NCBI RefSeq assembly: GCF_000513275.1
Contig: NZ_CBVJ010000030.1
Location: 39,737-103,736, forward strand
Reading direction: 5' to 3'
Source of the DNA: Paenibacillus gorillae
GTDB taxonomy: Bacteria; Bacillota; Bacilli; Paenibacillales; Paenibacillaceae
Length of the DNA: 64,000 nucleotides
Shown piece after piece: positions 34,184 to 42,057 of the stretch. Made by a program: the position numbers and the translations under genes. Below the pieces are notes generated by a model. That model saw nothing but the letters and a program-made list of their open reading frames with translations, had not been told where the DNA came from and searched no databases. The stretch's first letter is position 1. The number at the start of each line of letters is the position of its first letter.

Positions 34184-36043
34184 ATGGTGAAAATGACACC
34201 AGATGAGTTAAGAAAATCATATATTGATTTTATGAAAGGAATAGGGGCTAGCCAAGTGCCCTCTTCTAGCTTGTTACCAGAAAATGATCCCTCAACGTTA
34301 TTTACAGGAAGCGGAATGCAACCTATGGTTCCCTATTTATTGGGGGAAAAGCATCCGATAGGTAATGATATTGCTAATATTCAGAAGTGTTTAAGGACAG
34401 TGGATATTGACGAAGTAGGAGATACGTCGCATCTGACATTTTTTGAAATGATAGGTCGATGGGAGTTTAAAGCAAATGAAAATAACTATAAGAAAAAGCA
34501 AATCGATGCTATTTGGAATTGGCATATTATCGAATTAGGAATTGATCCTGGCAGGCTGTATATCAGTGCTTTTGTAGGAAGTGATGATTTGAATATACAG
34601 AAAGATACGGAAGCCATTCAAATCTGGTCAGAAAAATTTAAATCAGTTGGTATAGAACCTATTATTGAAGATGATCCCTATCAATATGGGGCATCTAGAG
34701 GTGGAAGAATATTTTTATACGATGAAAAAGAAAATTGGTGGAGTCGAGCCGGGAGTCCATTGGATATGCCTGTTGGTGAACCGGGTGGGCCTGATAGTGA
34801 AATGTTCTATGACCTTGAACCAGGCGGTGATGCTCTGGATCATCCTGCTTCTGTAAGCGAGAGGTTTTTAGAAATTGGGAACAACGTATTTATGTGTTAC
34901 AAAAAAGAAGACACAGGATTTGTAAAAATGAAAAATCCCAATATTGATTATGGAGGCGGATTAGAAAGGGTTGCAACAGCCCTTAATGGTGACAAGGATA
35001 TTTATAATACGGCTTTCTTCTTTAATCCCAAGAAAAAATTGATGGAGTTAAGTGGTAAACAATATACTGACGATTTAAAGTCGTTTAGAATCATACTCGA
35101 TCATGTGAGAGCGGCTACTTTTCTAATTAATGATGGTGCTGAGCCAGCTAATAGTGATGCAGGGTATATAACAAGAAGGTTATTAAGAAGGGCGATTCGT
35201 GCAGGTAAAAAAATTGGTATACAAGGAAGTTTTGTGGGTGAGTTGTCTGAAGTTTATATAGATGAAGCAACAGCTTATGAAGATTTGATCGGTAACAAAA
35301 AGAAAGTTATCGAAATAGTAAATAAGGAAGAAAATCTTTTCTATAGAACTTTACAGCAAGGTGAATTTGAAATACAAAAGCATCTTAAGAATAAGGGGAG
35401 AGTTACAGGTGCAGATGCCTTTTATTTTTACGAAACATATGGGTTTCCCTTGGAGTTGACGGAAGAGTTTCTAACTGAAAGTGGATATAGCATTGAGGAC
35501 AAGGCGTCTTATATAGAGGCGGCCAAGAAACATGCTGACAAGAGCAGAACTGCTTCTGCGGGTAAATTTAAAGGCGGATTAGCTGAACATTCATCAGAAA
35601 CAACAGCGCTGCACACGGTATCTCATTTATTACTTGCTGGGTTAAGGGAAGTTTTAGGTGATCATGTTCATCAACAAGGAAGTAATATTACTTCAGAACG
35701 ATTACGGTTTGACTTCAACCATGATGAAAAACTTACGCCAGAGCAAATAGCTGAGGTGGAAAAGTATGTGAATGATGCGATTTCATCAAAAGCAGTTACC
35801 TATATTTCAGAGCTGCCTAAAATTGAAGCGAAAGAAAGTAATGTCGAAGGGAATTTTTGGGATAAATATCCGGATATCGTTAAGGTGTATACGATCAAAG
35901 ATAATGAAGGGAAAGTTTGGAGTCGAGAAGTATGTGGAGGACCTCATGTAGAAGATACAACAAACTTAGGAACGTTCAGTATAAAAAAAGAACAATCTTC
36001 TGCTGCTGGAGTTAGAAGGATTAAAGGAGTAATTAATAAATAA
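34184..36043 (+). CDS. alaS: Short alanyl-tRNA synthetase (paralogue type)
   Basis: About 619 residues against the usual 870-880. The catalytic domain has FTGSGMQPMVPYLLGEKHP (about 42-60), QKCLRTVDIDEVGDTSHLTF (motif 2 region) and DYGGGLERVA (motif 3). SDAGYITRRLLRRAIRAG marks the tRNA-binding helices. The editing domain is intact, with HTVSHLL and CGGPHVEDTTNLG metal ligands. The C-Ala domain is missing entirely, ending right after the editing domain at RRIKGVINK. The wording of the catalytic core is like the short AlaRS of candidate-phyla bacteria rather than the standard Bacillus form. A T-box controls it. ATG 34184 follows GGAGG, better than ATG 34160. Confidence 0.88.
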   Translation: MVKMTPDELRKSYIDFMKGIGASQVPSSSLLPENDPSTLFTGSGMQPMVPYLLGEKHPIGNDIANIQKCLRTVDIDEVGDTSHLTFFEMIGRWEFKANENNYKKKQIDAIWNWHIIELGIDPGRLYISAFVGSDDLNIQKDTEAIQIWSEKFKSVGIEPIIEDDPYQYGASRGGRIFLYDEKENWWSRAGSPLDMPVGEPGGPDSEMFYDLEPGGDALDHPASVSERFLEIGNNVFMCYKKEDTGFVKMKNPNIDYGGGLERVATALNGDKDIYNTAFFFNPKKKLMELSGKQYTDDLKSFRIILDHVRAATFLINDGAEPANSDAGYITRRLLRRAIRAGKKIGIQGSFVGELSEVYIDEATAYEDLIGNKKKVIEIVNKEENLFYRTLQQGEFEIQKHLKNKGRVTGADAFYFYETYGFPLELTEEFLTESGYSIEDKASYIEAAKKHADKSRTASAGKFKGGLAEHSSETTALHTVSHLLLAGLREVLGDHVHQQGSNITSERLRFDFNHDEKLTPEQIAEVEKYVNDAISSKAVTYISELPKIEAKESNVEGNFWDKYPDIVKVYTIKDNEGKVWSREVCGGPHVEDTTNLGTFSIKKEQSSAAGVRRIKGVINK

Positions 36044-36126
36044 TTCCAGTACTCGGAACAATAGCTGATGTTTTAGGATTGCCATCGCTTGGTCTTATCG
36101 TTGGCGGTACCGCAGTATTCAAATAA
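36043..36126 (+). pseudogene. Transporter C-terminal scrap
   Basis: Directly after the synthetase stop the next frame reads IPVLGTIADVLGLPSLGLIV, then GGTAVFK and stop, like the last helix of an MFS transporter. No start. It suggests that the synthetase gene was inserted next to, or replaced, a transporter gene. Confidence 0.35.
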
Positions 36127-36138
36127 AAAGCAACTCGG

Positions 36139-36336
36139 ATGTATGACTTATTAACAACATTGTTTGCTTGTTTGATTATTGTGTTGCTTATTGAAATTTT
36201 TAAGTTTAATAATACAATTCATGAGGTGCATACACCTGATGACACTTTGTATCGCTCTAATTGCAATCACATTAATGTAGGCGCTGTGAGTATTATTGTT
36301 GCTGCATTTGTATCACTGAAAAAGTCTTTAAGCTAG
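36139..36336 (+). CDS. Possible small membrane protein
   Basis: A 65-residue frame with a hydrophobic N-terminal helix (LLTTLFACLIIVLLIEIF) and a hydrophobic C-terminal stretch (VGAVSIIVAAFVSLKK). No clear ribosome binding site. The stretch 36240-36280 is hydrophobic in another frame, so this may be a frameshifted membrane protein remnant. Confidence 0.25.
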   Translation: MYDLLTTLFACLIIVLLIEIFKFNNTIHEVHTPDDTLYRSNCNHINVGAVSIIVAAFVSLKKSLS

Positions 36337-36385
36337 GAGTTTCTTTATTTTATTTCACTGCTCGTAACGGAAGGAGTTTAAGCTT

Positions 36386-37006
36386 GTGACAACAACTATT
36401 TACGTAGAAACAAGTTCATATAATTTCTGGTGGGGCGTCTATGGCATGGAACCTCTAACAGGCTGGGAAGATATAGTGCTGCATAAAGATAACAAGCAGA
36501 GGAATAAGCTGATTGCAATTTGTGTCTGCACGAAAAATTACTTTCGAAACGCGGTTGAGGAGCTAAAGGATGATCCTGATGAGGCGGACTTCGTTCAGAA
36601 AATACAAGTTTTCCTTGACGGAGATAAGGTCTGCTATCATTACTATTATGATAGTCCAGGAGACGAGGATCTTTATGAATTGCCTTATGAGAAGTTGCCG
36701 CGTAATGAGCATGGCATGTATCCTCGTTCATTTGAAGTATGGTATCCGAGTGAGGGTATTAATGAGGCGGTCATAGAATCATGTGTCAGGGAAGTTAGCC
36801 GCGATTATCTTGATCTAGAGGCTGATCATATTTCATTTATTGAACCCACCAACAGGGAGGAGGCGCTGCAAGCCTATTCGGAAGATATAGCTCGTTTTCG
36901 GGGGAATGTGAAGTTGGTTTTCACGGAAGAACTGATTGAGTCAATGATGAAAAAAATGTCACTTAAGCGAGAGGAAGTAGTAAATCTGCTTGAGCGCGGC
37001 GTATAA
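36386..37006 (+). CDS. Hypothetical protein, 206 residues
   Basis: A soluble acidic protein with two parts: a beta-rich first half (TTIYVETSSYNFWWGVYGME, then VCYHYYYDSPGDEDLYELPY) and a helical tail with EEALQAYSEDIARFRG and LIESMMKKMSLKREEVVNLL. GTG 36386 is the start, with GGAAGGAG eleven bases upstream. I do not recognise the family. The composition is like that of immunity or SMI1-type proteins, but no toxin is next to it. Confidence 0.55.
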   Translation: MTTTIYVETSSYNFWWGVYGMEPLTGWEDIVLHKDNKQRNKLIAICVCTKNYFRNAVEELKDDPDEADFVQKIQVFLDGDKVCYHYYYDSPGDEDLYELPYEKLPRNEHGMYPRSFEVWYPSEGINEAVIESCVREVSRDYLDLEADHISFIEPTNREEALQAYSEDIARFRGNVKLVFTEELIESMMKKMSLKREEVVNLLERGV

Positions 37007-37044
37007 CCGTAACCAATATCGAGTTAATGGGTATCGGGTTACTC

Positions 37045-37110
37045 TAACGGGAGAACGTTAGTTTCATAAGATAAGTAGAAGAGGCTACCGGTAAGTTCGA
37101 TATGAACCCC
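37045..37110 (+). repeat. Intergenic structured repeat, copy G (left module)
   Basis: CTAACGGGAGAACGTTAG (37045-37062) forms a perfect six-base-pair stem around GGAGAA, then TTTCATAAG and a decayed middle hairpin starting GAGGCTACCGGT. Confidence 0.6.
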
Positions 37111-37219
37111 TACGAAAGAACGAATAGGTAGGGTGCTTCTCATGCCACCGCTCCATGTAAATCGCTCTTAAAATATTGTTCCCGTTTGGAGTAGCGTGAT
37201 TGCGACAAGGAGGGGTGCT

Positions 37220-37885
37220 ATGTGCAACAAACATTCTTGTTTATGGATGGGAATTATCGTATTAGTATCAATTTGTTTAACCGCCTGTGAAAGTAACAAT
37301 GCCAAAGTGGTTTCAAAGGCGGTCCCTTCTGGATTTATTTCATTAAAAGAAGCCATCGATGATACTAACGGCTCTCTGCGTTACATGCCGTGGGAAAGCC
37401 AAATTGCATTTTTGGATGCTGACAATATCACGATATATCAAACGGGGTTCGACAACAGAGGTTTTATTGTTAAATATAAGGGTGAATACTATATCAATGA
37501 GGAAAAGTATTCAGACTTAGTCAAAATTGCAAATTTAACTATGGAACAGCGAAATCAGACATATCATCTAGGCGACACAGTCGGATTGCGAAAAAGTGCA
37601 ACCGAACAATATGCAGTCAAAGTGGATGCGGTCGAGGTGGAAACGGTCGATGAAGTGGGGATATATACAATCAAATTTTCCGTAGACCATGTTGATTATG
37701 CTTACCAGAGGAAGCAATTTTTTGATCATTTTGAAACTAAAAATGGCAGGAGGACTAAGGATTCTACCGTTTTAAATGAAGGAACAGTACAAATTAAACT
37801 TCTAGCAGGGGATAAAATTAGGATGATTGTATTAAAAAGTCCAGATTACGATGAATGTATTAGGAGAGTAAGTATTGAGGAATAA
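37220..37885 (+). CDS. Lipoprotein of unknown function
   Basis: A 221-residue protein with a type II signal peptide: LWMGIIVLVSICLTAC with lipobox LTAC (Cys at about 22). The mature part has no domain I can name. It alternates strands (NITIYQTGFDNRGFIVKYKG, then EQYAVKVDAVEVETVDEVGI), suggesting a beta fold exposed outside the membrane. ATG 37220 follows AAGGAGGGG. It stands alone with a terminator after it at 37982. Confidence 0.75.
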   Translation: MCNKHSCLWMGIIVLVSICLTACESNNAKVVSKAVPSGFISLKEAIDDTNGSLRYMPWESQIAFLDADNITIYQTGFDNRGFIVKYKGEYYINEEKYSDLVKIANLTMEQRNQTYHLGDTVGLRKSATEQYAVKVDAVEVETVDEVGIYTIKFSVDHVDYAYQRKQFFDHFETKNGRRTKDSTVLNEGTVQIKLLAGDKIRMIVLKSPDYDECIRRVSIEE

Positions 37886-37981
37886 TCCTACTTGCACTAA
37901 CACCCAGTCTGATAGTGGTATAACATTCTCATTTGAATATTCACCCAACGGTCTGCGCTACAAGATTGAAAACATTTTATA

Positions 37982-38012
37982 GCCACATGGAGTGTAACAC
38001 CATGTGGTTTTT
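37982..38012 (+). terminator. Terminator after the lipoprotein gene
   Basis: GCCACATGG / CCATGTGG around AGTGTAACA, followed by TTTTTAA. Confidence 0.8.
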
Positions 38013-38027
38013 AAATACTATAGAATC

Positions 38028-38159
38028 GGGCAGCACGCCCATCTACTATCTGTTGAAAACCCAGATGGTAGTTATTATTCCAAACGTATTGTTTTCGAAA
38101 TGGTTTTTGAACGGTTGTCGATTAAGAAATTAAGAAAAAGAAATATTAGTGTTTCATAA
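38028..38159 (+). pseudogene. Coding-like fragment without start
   Basis: The frame reads QHAHLLSVENPDGSYYSKRI, then VFEMVFERLSIKKLRKRN and ends at TAA 38157-38159. Protein-like, but there is no start or ribosome binding site. Probably debris. Confidence 0.25.
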
Positions 38160-38280
38160 AAGACGAATACATATTCTCGTGCAAGCAATGTACGGAAAGT
38201 CATTTTTAGGTTGTAGACAATTGGCGGGCAAAGTTAGGATCATAAACCTATCTGAAAAGATAAAATAGGCAGGGACAGAG

Positions 38281-38316
38281 AGAGGCATTCGAACGGGGTT
38301 TGAATGCCTCTTTTTT
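38281..38316. terminator. Hairpin at the 3' end of the AraC gene
   Basis: GAGGCATTC / GAATGCCTC around GAACGGGGTTT, with TTTTTT on the plus-strand side. It lies 20 bases beyond the stop of the minus-strand AraC gene. Confidence 0.7.
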
Positions 38317-38334
38317 GTGTTCGGGCCGCTGAAT

Positions 38335-39201
38335 TTAGCGTTTGTCCCAAGCTGCGGTGCGATAGCGTTTCGGTGTGACACCTAACATGCCTTTGAACAC
38401 ACGGCAGAAGTACGATACCTGCTGGAAACCAACCTCGTCGGCAATTGCGCCGACGCTTTTGGTCGTAGTTTCGAGCAGCAGGCAAGCTTCCTTAATCCGG
38501 CGCGAGCTAATATATTGCGTCAGGCTGCTGCCTGTTTTATCGCTGAAACTATGGGACAAATAGTAGGAGGAAAGATGCAAGTCATCGGCCAGCTTCTCTA
38601 GCACAAACTTGTCGCGATAGTTCGTATCGACCCAGTTGAGAACACGCTTGATCGTTTGGAAGGTTTCCTGTTCCGGCGCTGTTTGCTTAGTGAGACCAAG
38701 CTGCTGTTCGCTGAGGCGGAGCAGTTGCAACGCCGACAGTAGAAACAGCATGTACTCTTCTTGTATCTTATGCGAGGGCACGTGCTGCAGGCGCTGATGA
38801 AGACGTTCATATAACACCAACAGCTCATTGTTTGTCGGCAAGAAATAAAGGACAGGGTTTGCCAACTTGGATTTCCATAGCCCTTTGAAGAAATGCTGCA
38901 ACGCCGGGAACCCCACTAGTGCGGTATCAACGGGATAAGGATCAAACATGAGAACGGTGCGCACGTACAGTCTGTTCATCTCCAGCCGATGCAGCTGGAA
39001 GGGCTGGAACAAGAGCAGCGTACCCGGCTGGATTGGAAACACTTTTCCGTGGATATAGGCATTTCCTTCCCCTTCGTGGACATACAATAGTTCCATGCTC
39101 TGGTGGGCGTGGAATACCTCCCAGTTTTGCTGATTGCTTGTCCTGCAGTAATTCAGATGAAACGGCTCCTTCCTAACATCGACAGTTGTGCTAAGCTTCA
39201 T
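38335..39201 (-). CDS. AraC-family transcriptional regulator
   Basis: A 288-residue protein. The N-terminal cupin-like sensor (residues 10-100, with FHAHQSMELLYVHEGEGNAY and PIQPGTLLLFQPFQLHRLE) is the sugar-responsive type. Two helix-turn-helix motifs follow: FVLEKLADDLHLSSYYLSHS near 195 and VGAIADEVGFQQVSYFCRVF near 250, ending GVTPKRYR. It is divergent from two secreted polysaccharide-active genes, so it probably activates them in response to a released sugar. A cre-like site lies in the shared promoter region. Confidence 0.9.
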   Translation of the reverse strand: MKLSTTVDVRKEPFHLNYCRTSNQQNWEVFHAHQSMELLYVHEGEGNAYIHGKVFPIQPGTLLLFQPFQLHRLEMNRLYVRTVLMFDPYPVDTALVGFPALQHFFKGLWKSKLANPVLYFLPTNNELLVLYERLHQRLQHVPSHKIQEEYMLFLLSALQLLRLSEQQLGLTKQTAPEQETFQTIKRVLNWVDTNYRDKFVLEKLADDLHLSSYYLSHSFSDKTGSSLTQYISSRRIKEACLLLETTTKSVGAIADEVGFQQVSYFCRVFKGMLGVTPKRYRTAAWDKR

Positions 39202-39228
39202 GCCGATCCCCCGCTTTGTCTGGTTTTA

Positions 39229-39242
39229 TGAAAGCACTTTCA
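39229..39242. promoter_or_regulatory. Catabolite-repression (cre-like) site
   Basis: TGAAAGCACTTTCA matches the CcpA consensus TGWNANCGNTNWCA except at one central base and has perfect TGAAAG / CTTTCA arms. It is 28 bases upstream of the AraC start and 185 before the secreted protein, fitting carbon control of both. Confidence 0.6.
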
Positions 39243-39426
39243 TACAATGTTTAAAATACAGCAATAAAATAACATTTTCAAGCAATTGCGTGAAAATTAA
39301 AGCGCTTATATTATGCTATGCTCGATGTGCTTGGAGAATATTTCTGAAATATTGAGGTGCTGCTGAGTCATTGATGAGTTAAGTCGGTTCCGTTGGTCAA
39401 AACCCACAAACAAAGGAGGAGTTGAA

Positions 39427-42033
39427 ATGTTAGAGGTTTTCTCTGTAACAGACAGGTTGAAAAAATGGACCGCCGCCGGTACTGCCGCACTTATTGTGCT
39501 TGCTTCGGCGAGTTTATCGCCAGTTCCAGCAGTTGCCGCCGTCCACGCGTCGCTGCCGAATTGGTCGACAGCTGGATATAAGGGCGGGCAGGCGCTGCCG
39601 ACCGGCGGCACAATCATTGATTTGACAACAAAAGGAATTCAAGCGAATGACGGCATTGACGACTCTAATGCGCTGCAGCAGGTGATAGATGATATTCGCA
39701 GCGGAACGCTTAAAGTGAACGGACAAAACGTAAGTGATACGAATCGGGCGATTCTGAAGCTGCCTGTTGGCCAAATAGATCTAAACAAGCAGATCCGCGT
39801 TGATGCCAGCTATGTGACGATTCGGGGTGCAGGCAATAGTCCAACGACTGGCACTAAAATCGTATTCAAGCCTACGGCAACCTACAGCGAAGATCCAGCC
39901 AATCCGGGTGCGCCGCTGATTGATGGCAAGCTCTGGCCAGGCTATGCGGCGTTCAGGGTGGAGGATCGGACAAAGCATACTAGCGATACGACATATGAGG
40001 GCAGCATTAATTTCCATTGGCTAAGCGGACAGCGAGTCGCTTCAAGCGGAGGAGGTACGAAGGGTAGCACGCAGGTGAAAGTGGCATCCGGCAAGGGCAG
40101 TACTTTTGCCGTTGGCGACACGATCTATGTAGGCGCTGCGAATACAGTAGAATTTTACAACGAAATGCAAGGCCCTCAGGAATACCGCTATAACGGCCAC
40201 ATGCGGACGCAGATGTTCAAAGTTGTCAGCGTCAGCGGCGATACGCTAACGATCGATAAACCGCTGGAGTTTGATGTACCGTTTAGCAACGGGGGATTGC
40301 TTCCGGCTGATCCTGGCGGATCGAACTCGACCTATTACAGCAAAGTGATGAAGGTGACGGCCGTTAAAGGGGTTGGCTTCGAGGATTTTTACTTCACGCA
40401 AGATATTTCCTACACTCCTTACGCTTCAACTGTAAATGCCAATGATTATGATCCGGTTACGAATCCAGGCGGCGTCGGGCTTAAATATAAGAACGAGGCG
40501 CTGGAATATGCAGTTCACGGCATCTTATTCAAATGGTCGCAAGACGGTTGGGTGAAGAATATTCGTACACACATGACGGGCTCTCATCCAATCGTAACGG
40601 AATTCGCCAAAAACATGGAGATTCGCGACAATATCATTTTTGGCTCGTGGAATAAAGGAAAAGGCGGTCATGGTTATGTGCGCGGCTCCAAGCTGTATGA
40701 CAGTAAAATTATCGGCAACACCATTGATCGGGTACGCCATCTGACACTGCAATGGTCGGCAACAGGCAATGTAGTCCAGAACAATATACTAACAGCCGAC
40801 ATGAACCTGCATGGCGGTTGGGAGCGTCGTAATCTCATTGAGAAGAACACGATCACAATTCCGTTTGAGCACAGCTCATGGGGGGAAGGTGAAGGCGGTC
40901 AAGATATACTGGAGGGCACCTGGTATCCGATCTGGTACGGCGCTGGCCCGCATGCAACCAAGTGGTCGGGTGCGACAGGCGAGCAGAACGTGTTCTTCAA
41001 CAATACGATGTCGAAGCAAGAGACTAAGAACGGCTCTTATGTTACTTACGCTCCATATAATGACACGCACCGTATCTATCAGTTCGGGTGGGACGGCTTG
41101 GCATGGACGCATCTGCAGAAGCCGGACGGCACGTTTATCAGCACTTGGGGCAGTAACGAGAAGACGAATTTCACCTCTGCTCCGAATAAAGGCGTATATG
41201 CATGTCTAACGTACACAGGCAATTCGCTGCTTGAGTCAGGAACCGCGGTGCAAAGCTGCACACGCGGCGGGGATACCGTCCCGCCTTCGGCACCGGCAAC
41301 CTTAACTGCAACGGCAGTATCGAGTACGCAAATCAATCTAAGCTGGCCAGCGGCAACGGATAATGTAGGCGTGACCGGGTATGAGGTATATCGCGGAGCG
41401 CAACTGATCAGTGCACCAACAACGACGACTTACAGCGATACGGGACTAACGCCGAGCACCGCTTATTCCTATACGGTCAAAGCCGTCGACGCGGCAGGCA
41501 ATCGCTCATCTGCTAGCCCTGCTGCGGCGGCGACAACGCCGGCAGGCACCGGCGGGGGTAGCAGTACGGTTACGCTTGCTCCAACTGACGATTCTTATGT
41601 ACATGAGAGCAATGTAACCAAGAACTACGGCAGCGCCACATCGATGTATGTGAAGACGGATACTTCACAGTCGCGGCTCTCGCTGTTGAAGTTTGATGTC
41701 AGCGTGCTTCAAGGTGCAGTTGCCAGTGCGAAGCTGCGCGTGTACGGCAATGCTTCGGCTGCCACCACATTAACGGCATATGCCGTAGCGGATACATGGA
41801 CAGAAGCAGCCGTTACCTGGAACAACAAGCCGGTGACCGGAGCTTCTGCAGGCTCAACGACAATGAGTGCTACGGCAGCCTATTACGAGATCGATGTTAC
41901 GGCTTATGTGGCCGCGCAGGCAACGGGAGATGGCGTTGTATCGTTTATTCTCGGAGAATCGTCGGGCAAATACACTACGCTGAATACAAGTGAGAGTAAT
42001 ACGAATCAACCGCAGTTAGTCATTACGTATTAA
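39427..42033 (+). CDS. Secreted beta-helix polysaccharide-active protein with FN3 and CBM96-like domains
   Basis: An 868-residue protein. The signal peptide ends near PVPAVAA (residue 38). Residues 50-610 form a pectate-lyase-superfamily region: GIQANDGIDDSNALQQVIDD, PVGQIDLNKQIRVDASYVTI and a ladder of Asn-rich turns (NIIFGSWNKG, NTIDRVRHLT, NNILTADMN). Residues 616-705 are a fibronectin type III domain (PPSAPATLTATAVSSTQINL). Residues 713-868 are a DNRLRE/CBM96-like module (DDSYVHESNVTKNYGSATSM, then LLKFDVS), found on alginate and pectin enzymes. It probably cleaves or binds a plant or algal uronic polysaccharide. The exact activity is unknown. AAAGGAGG precedes ATG. Confidence 0.85.
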   Translation: MLEVFSVTDRLKKWTAAGTAALIVLASASLSPVPAVAAVHASLPNWSTAGYKGGQALPTGGTIIDLTTKGIQANDGIDDSNALQQVIDDIRSGTLKVNGQNVSDTNRAILKLPVGQIDLNKQIRVDASYVTIRGAGNSPTTGTKIVFKPTATYSEDPANPGAPLIDGKLWPGYAAFRVEDRTKHTSDTTYEGSINFHWLSGQRVASSGGGTKGSTQVKVASGKGSTFAVGDTIYVGAANTVEFYNEMQGPQEYRYNGHMRTQMFKVVSVSGDTLTIDKPLEFDVPFSNGGLLPADPGGSNSTYYSKVMKVTAVKGVGFEDFYFTQDISYTPYASTVNANDYDPVTNPGGVGLKYKNEALEYAVHGILFKWSQDGWVKNIRTHMTGSHPIVTEFAKNMEIRDNIIFGSWNKGKGGHGYVRGSKLYDSKIIGNTIDRVRHLTLQWSATGNVVQNNILTADMNLHGGWERRNLIEKNTITIPFEHSSWGEGEGGQDILEGTWYPIWYGAGPHATKWSGATGEQNVFFNNTMSKQETKNGSYVTYAPYNDTHRIYQFGWDGLAWTHLQKPDGTFISTWGSNEKTNFTSAPNKGVYACLTYTGNSLLESGTAVQSCTRGGDTVPPSAPATLTATAVSSTQINLSWPAATDNVGVTGYEVYRGAQLISAPTTTTYSDTGLTPSTAYSYTVKAVDAAGNRSSASPAAAATTPAGTGGGSSTVTLAPTDDSYVHESNVTKNYGSATSMYVKTDTSQSRLSLLKFDVSVLQGAVASAKLRVYGNASAATTLTAYAVADTWTEAAVTWNNKPVTGASAGSTTMSATAAYYEIDVTAYVAAQATGDGVVSFILGESSGKYTTLNTSESNTNQPQLVITY

Positions 42034-42057
42034 GAGATGGAGAAGGAGGAACTAACC

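Noticed and set aside
36386..37006. Possible immunity protein
   Set aside because: Composition is suggestive, but no toxin fragment or coupled start lies nearby, so it was left as hypothetical.
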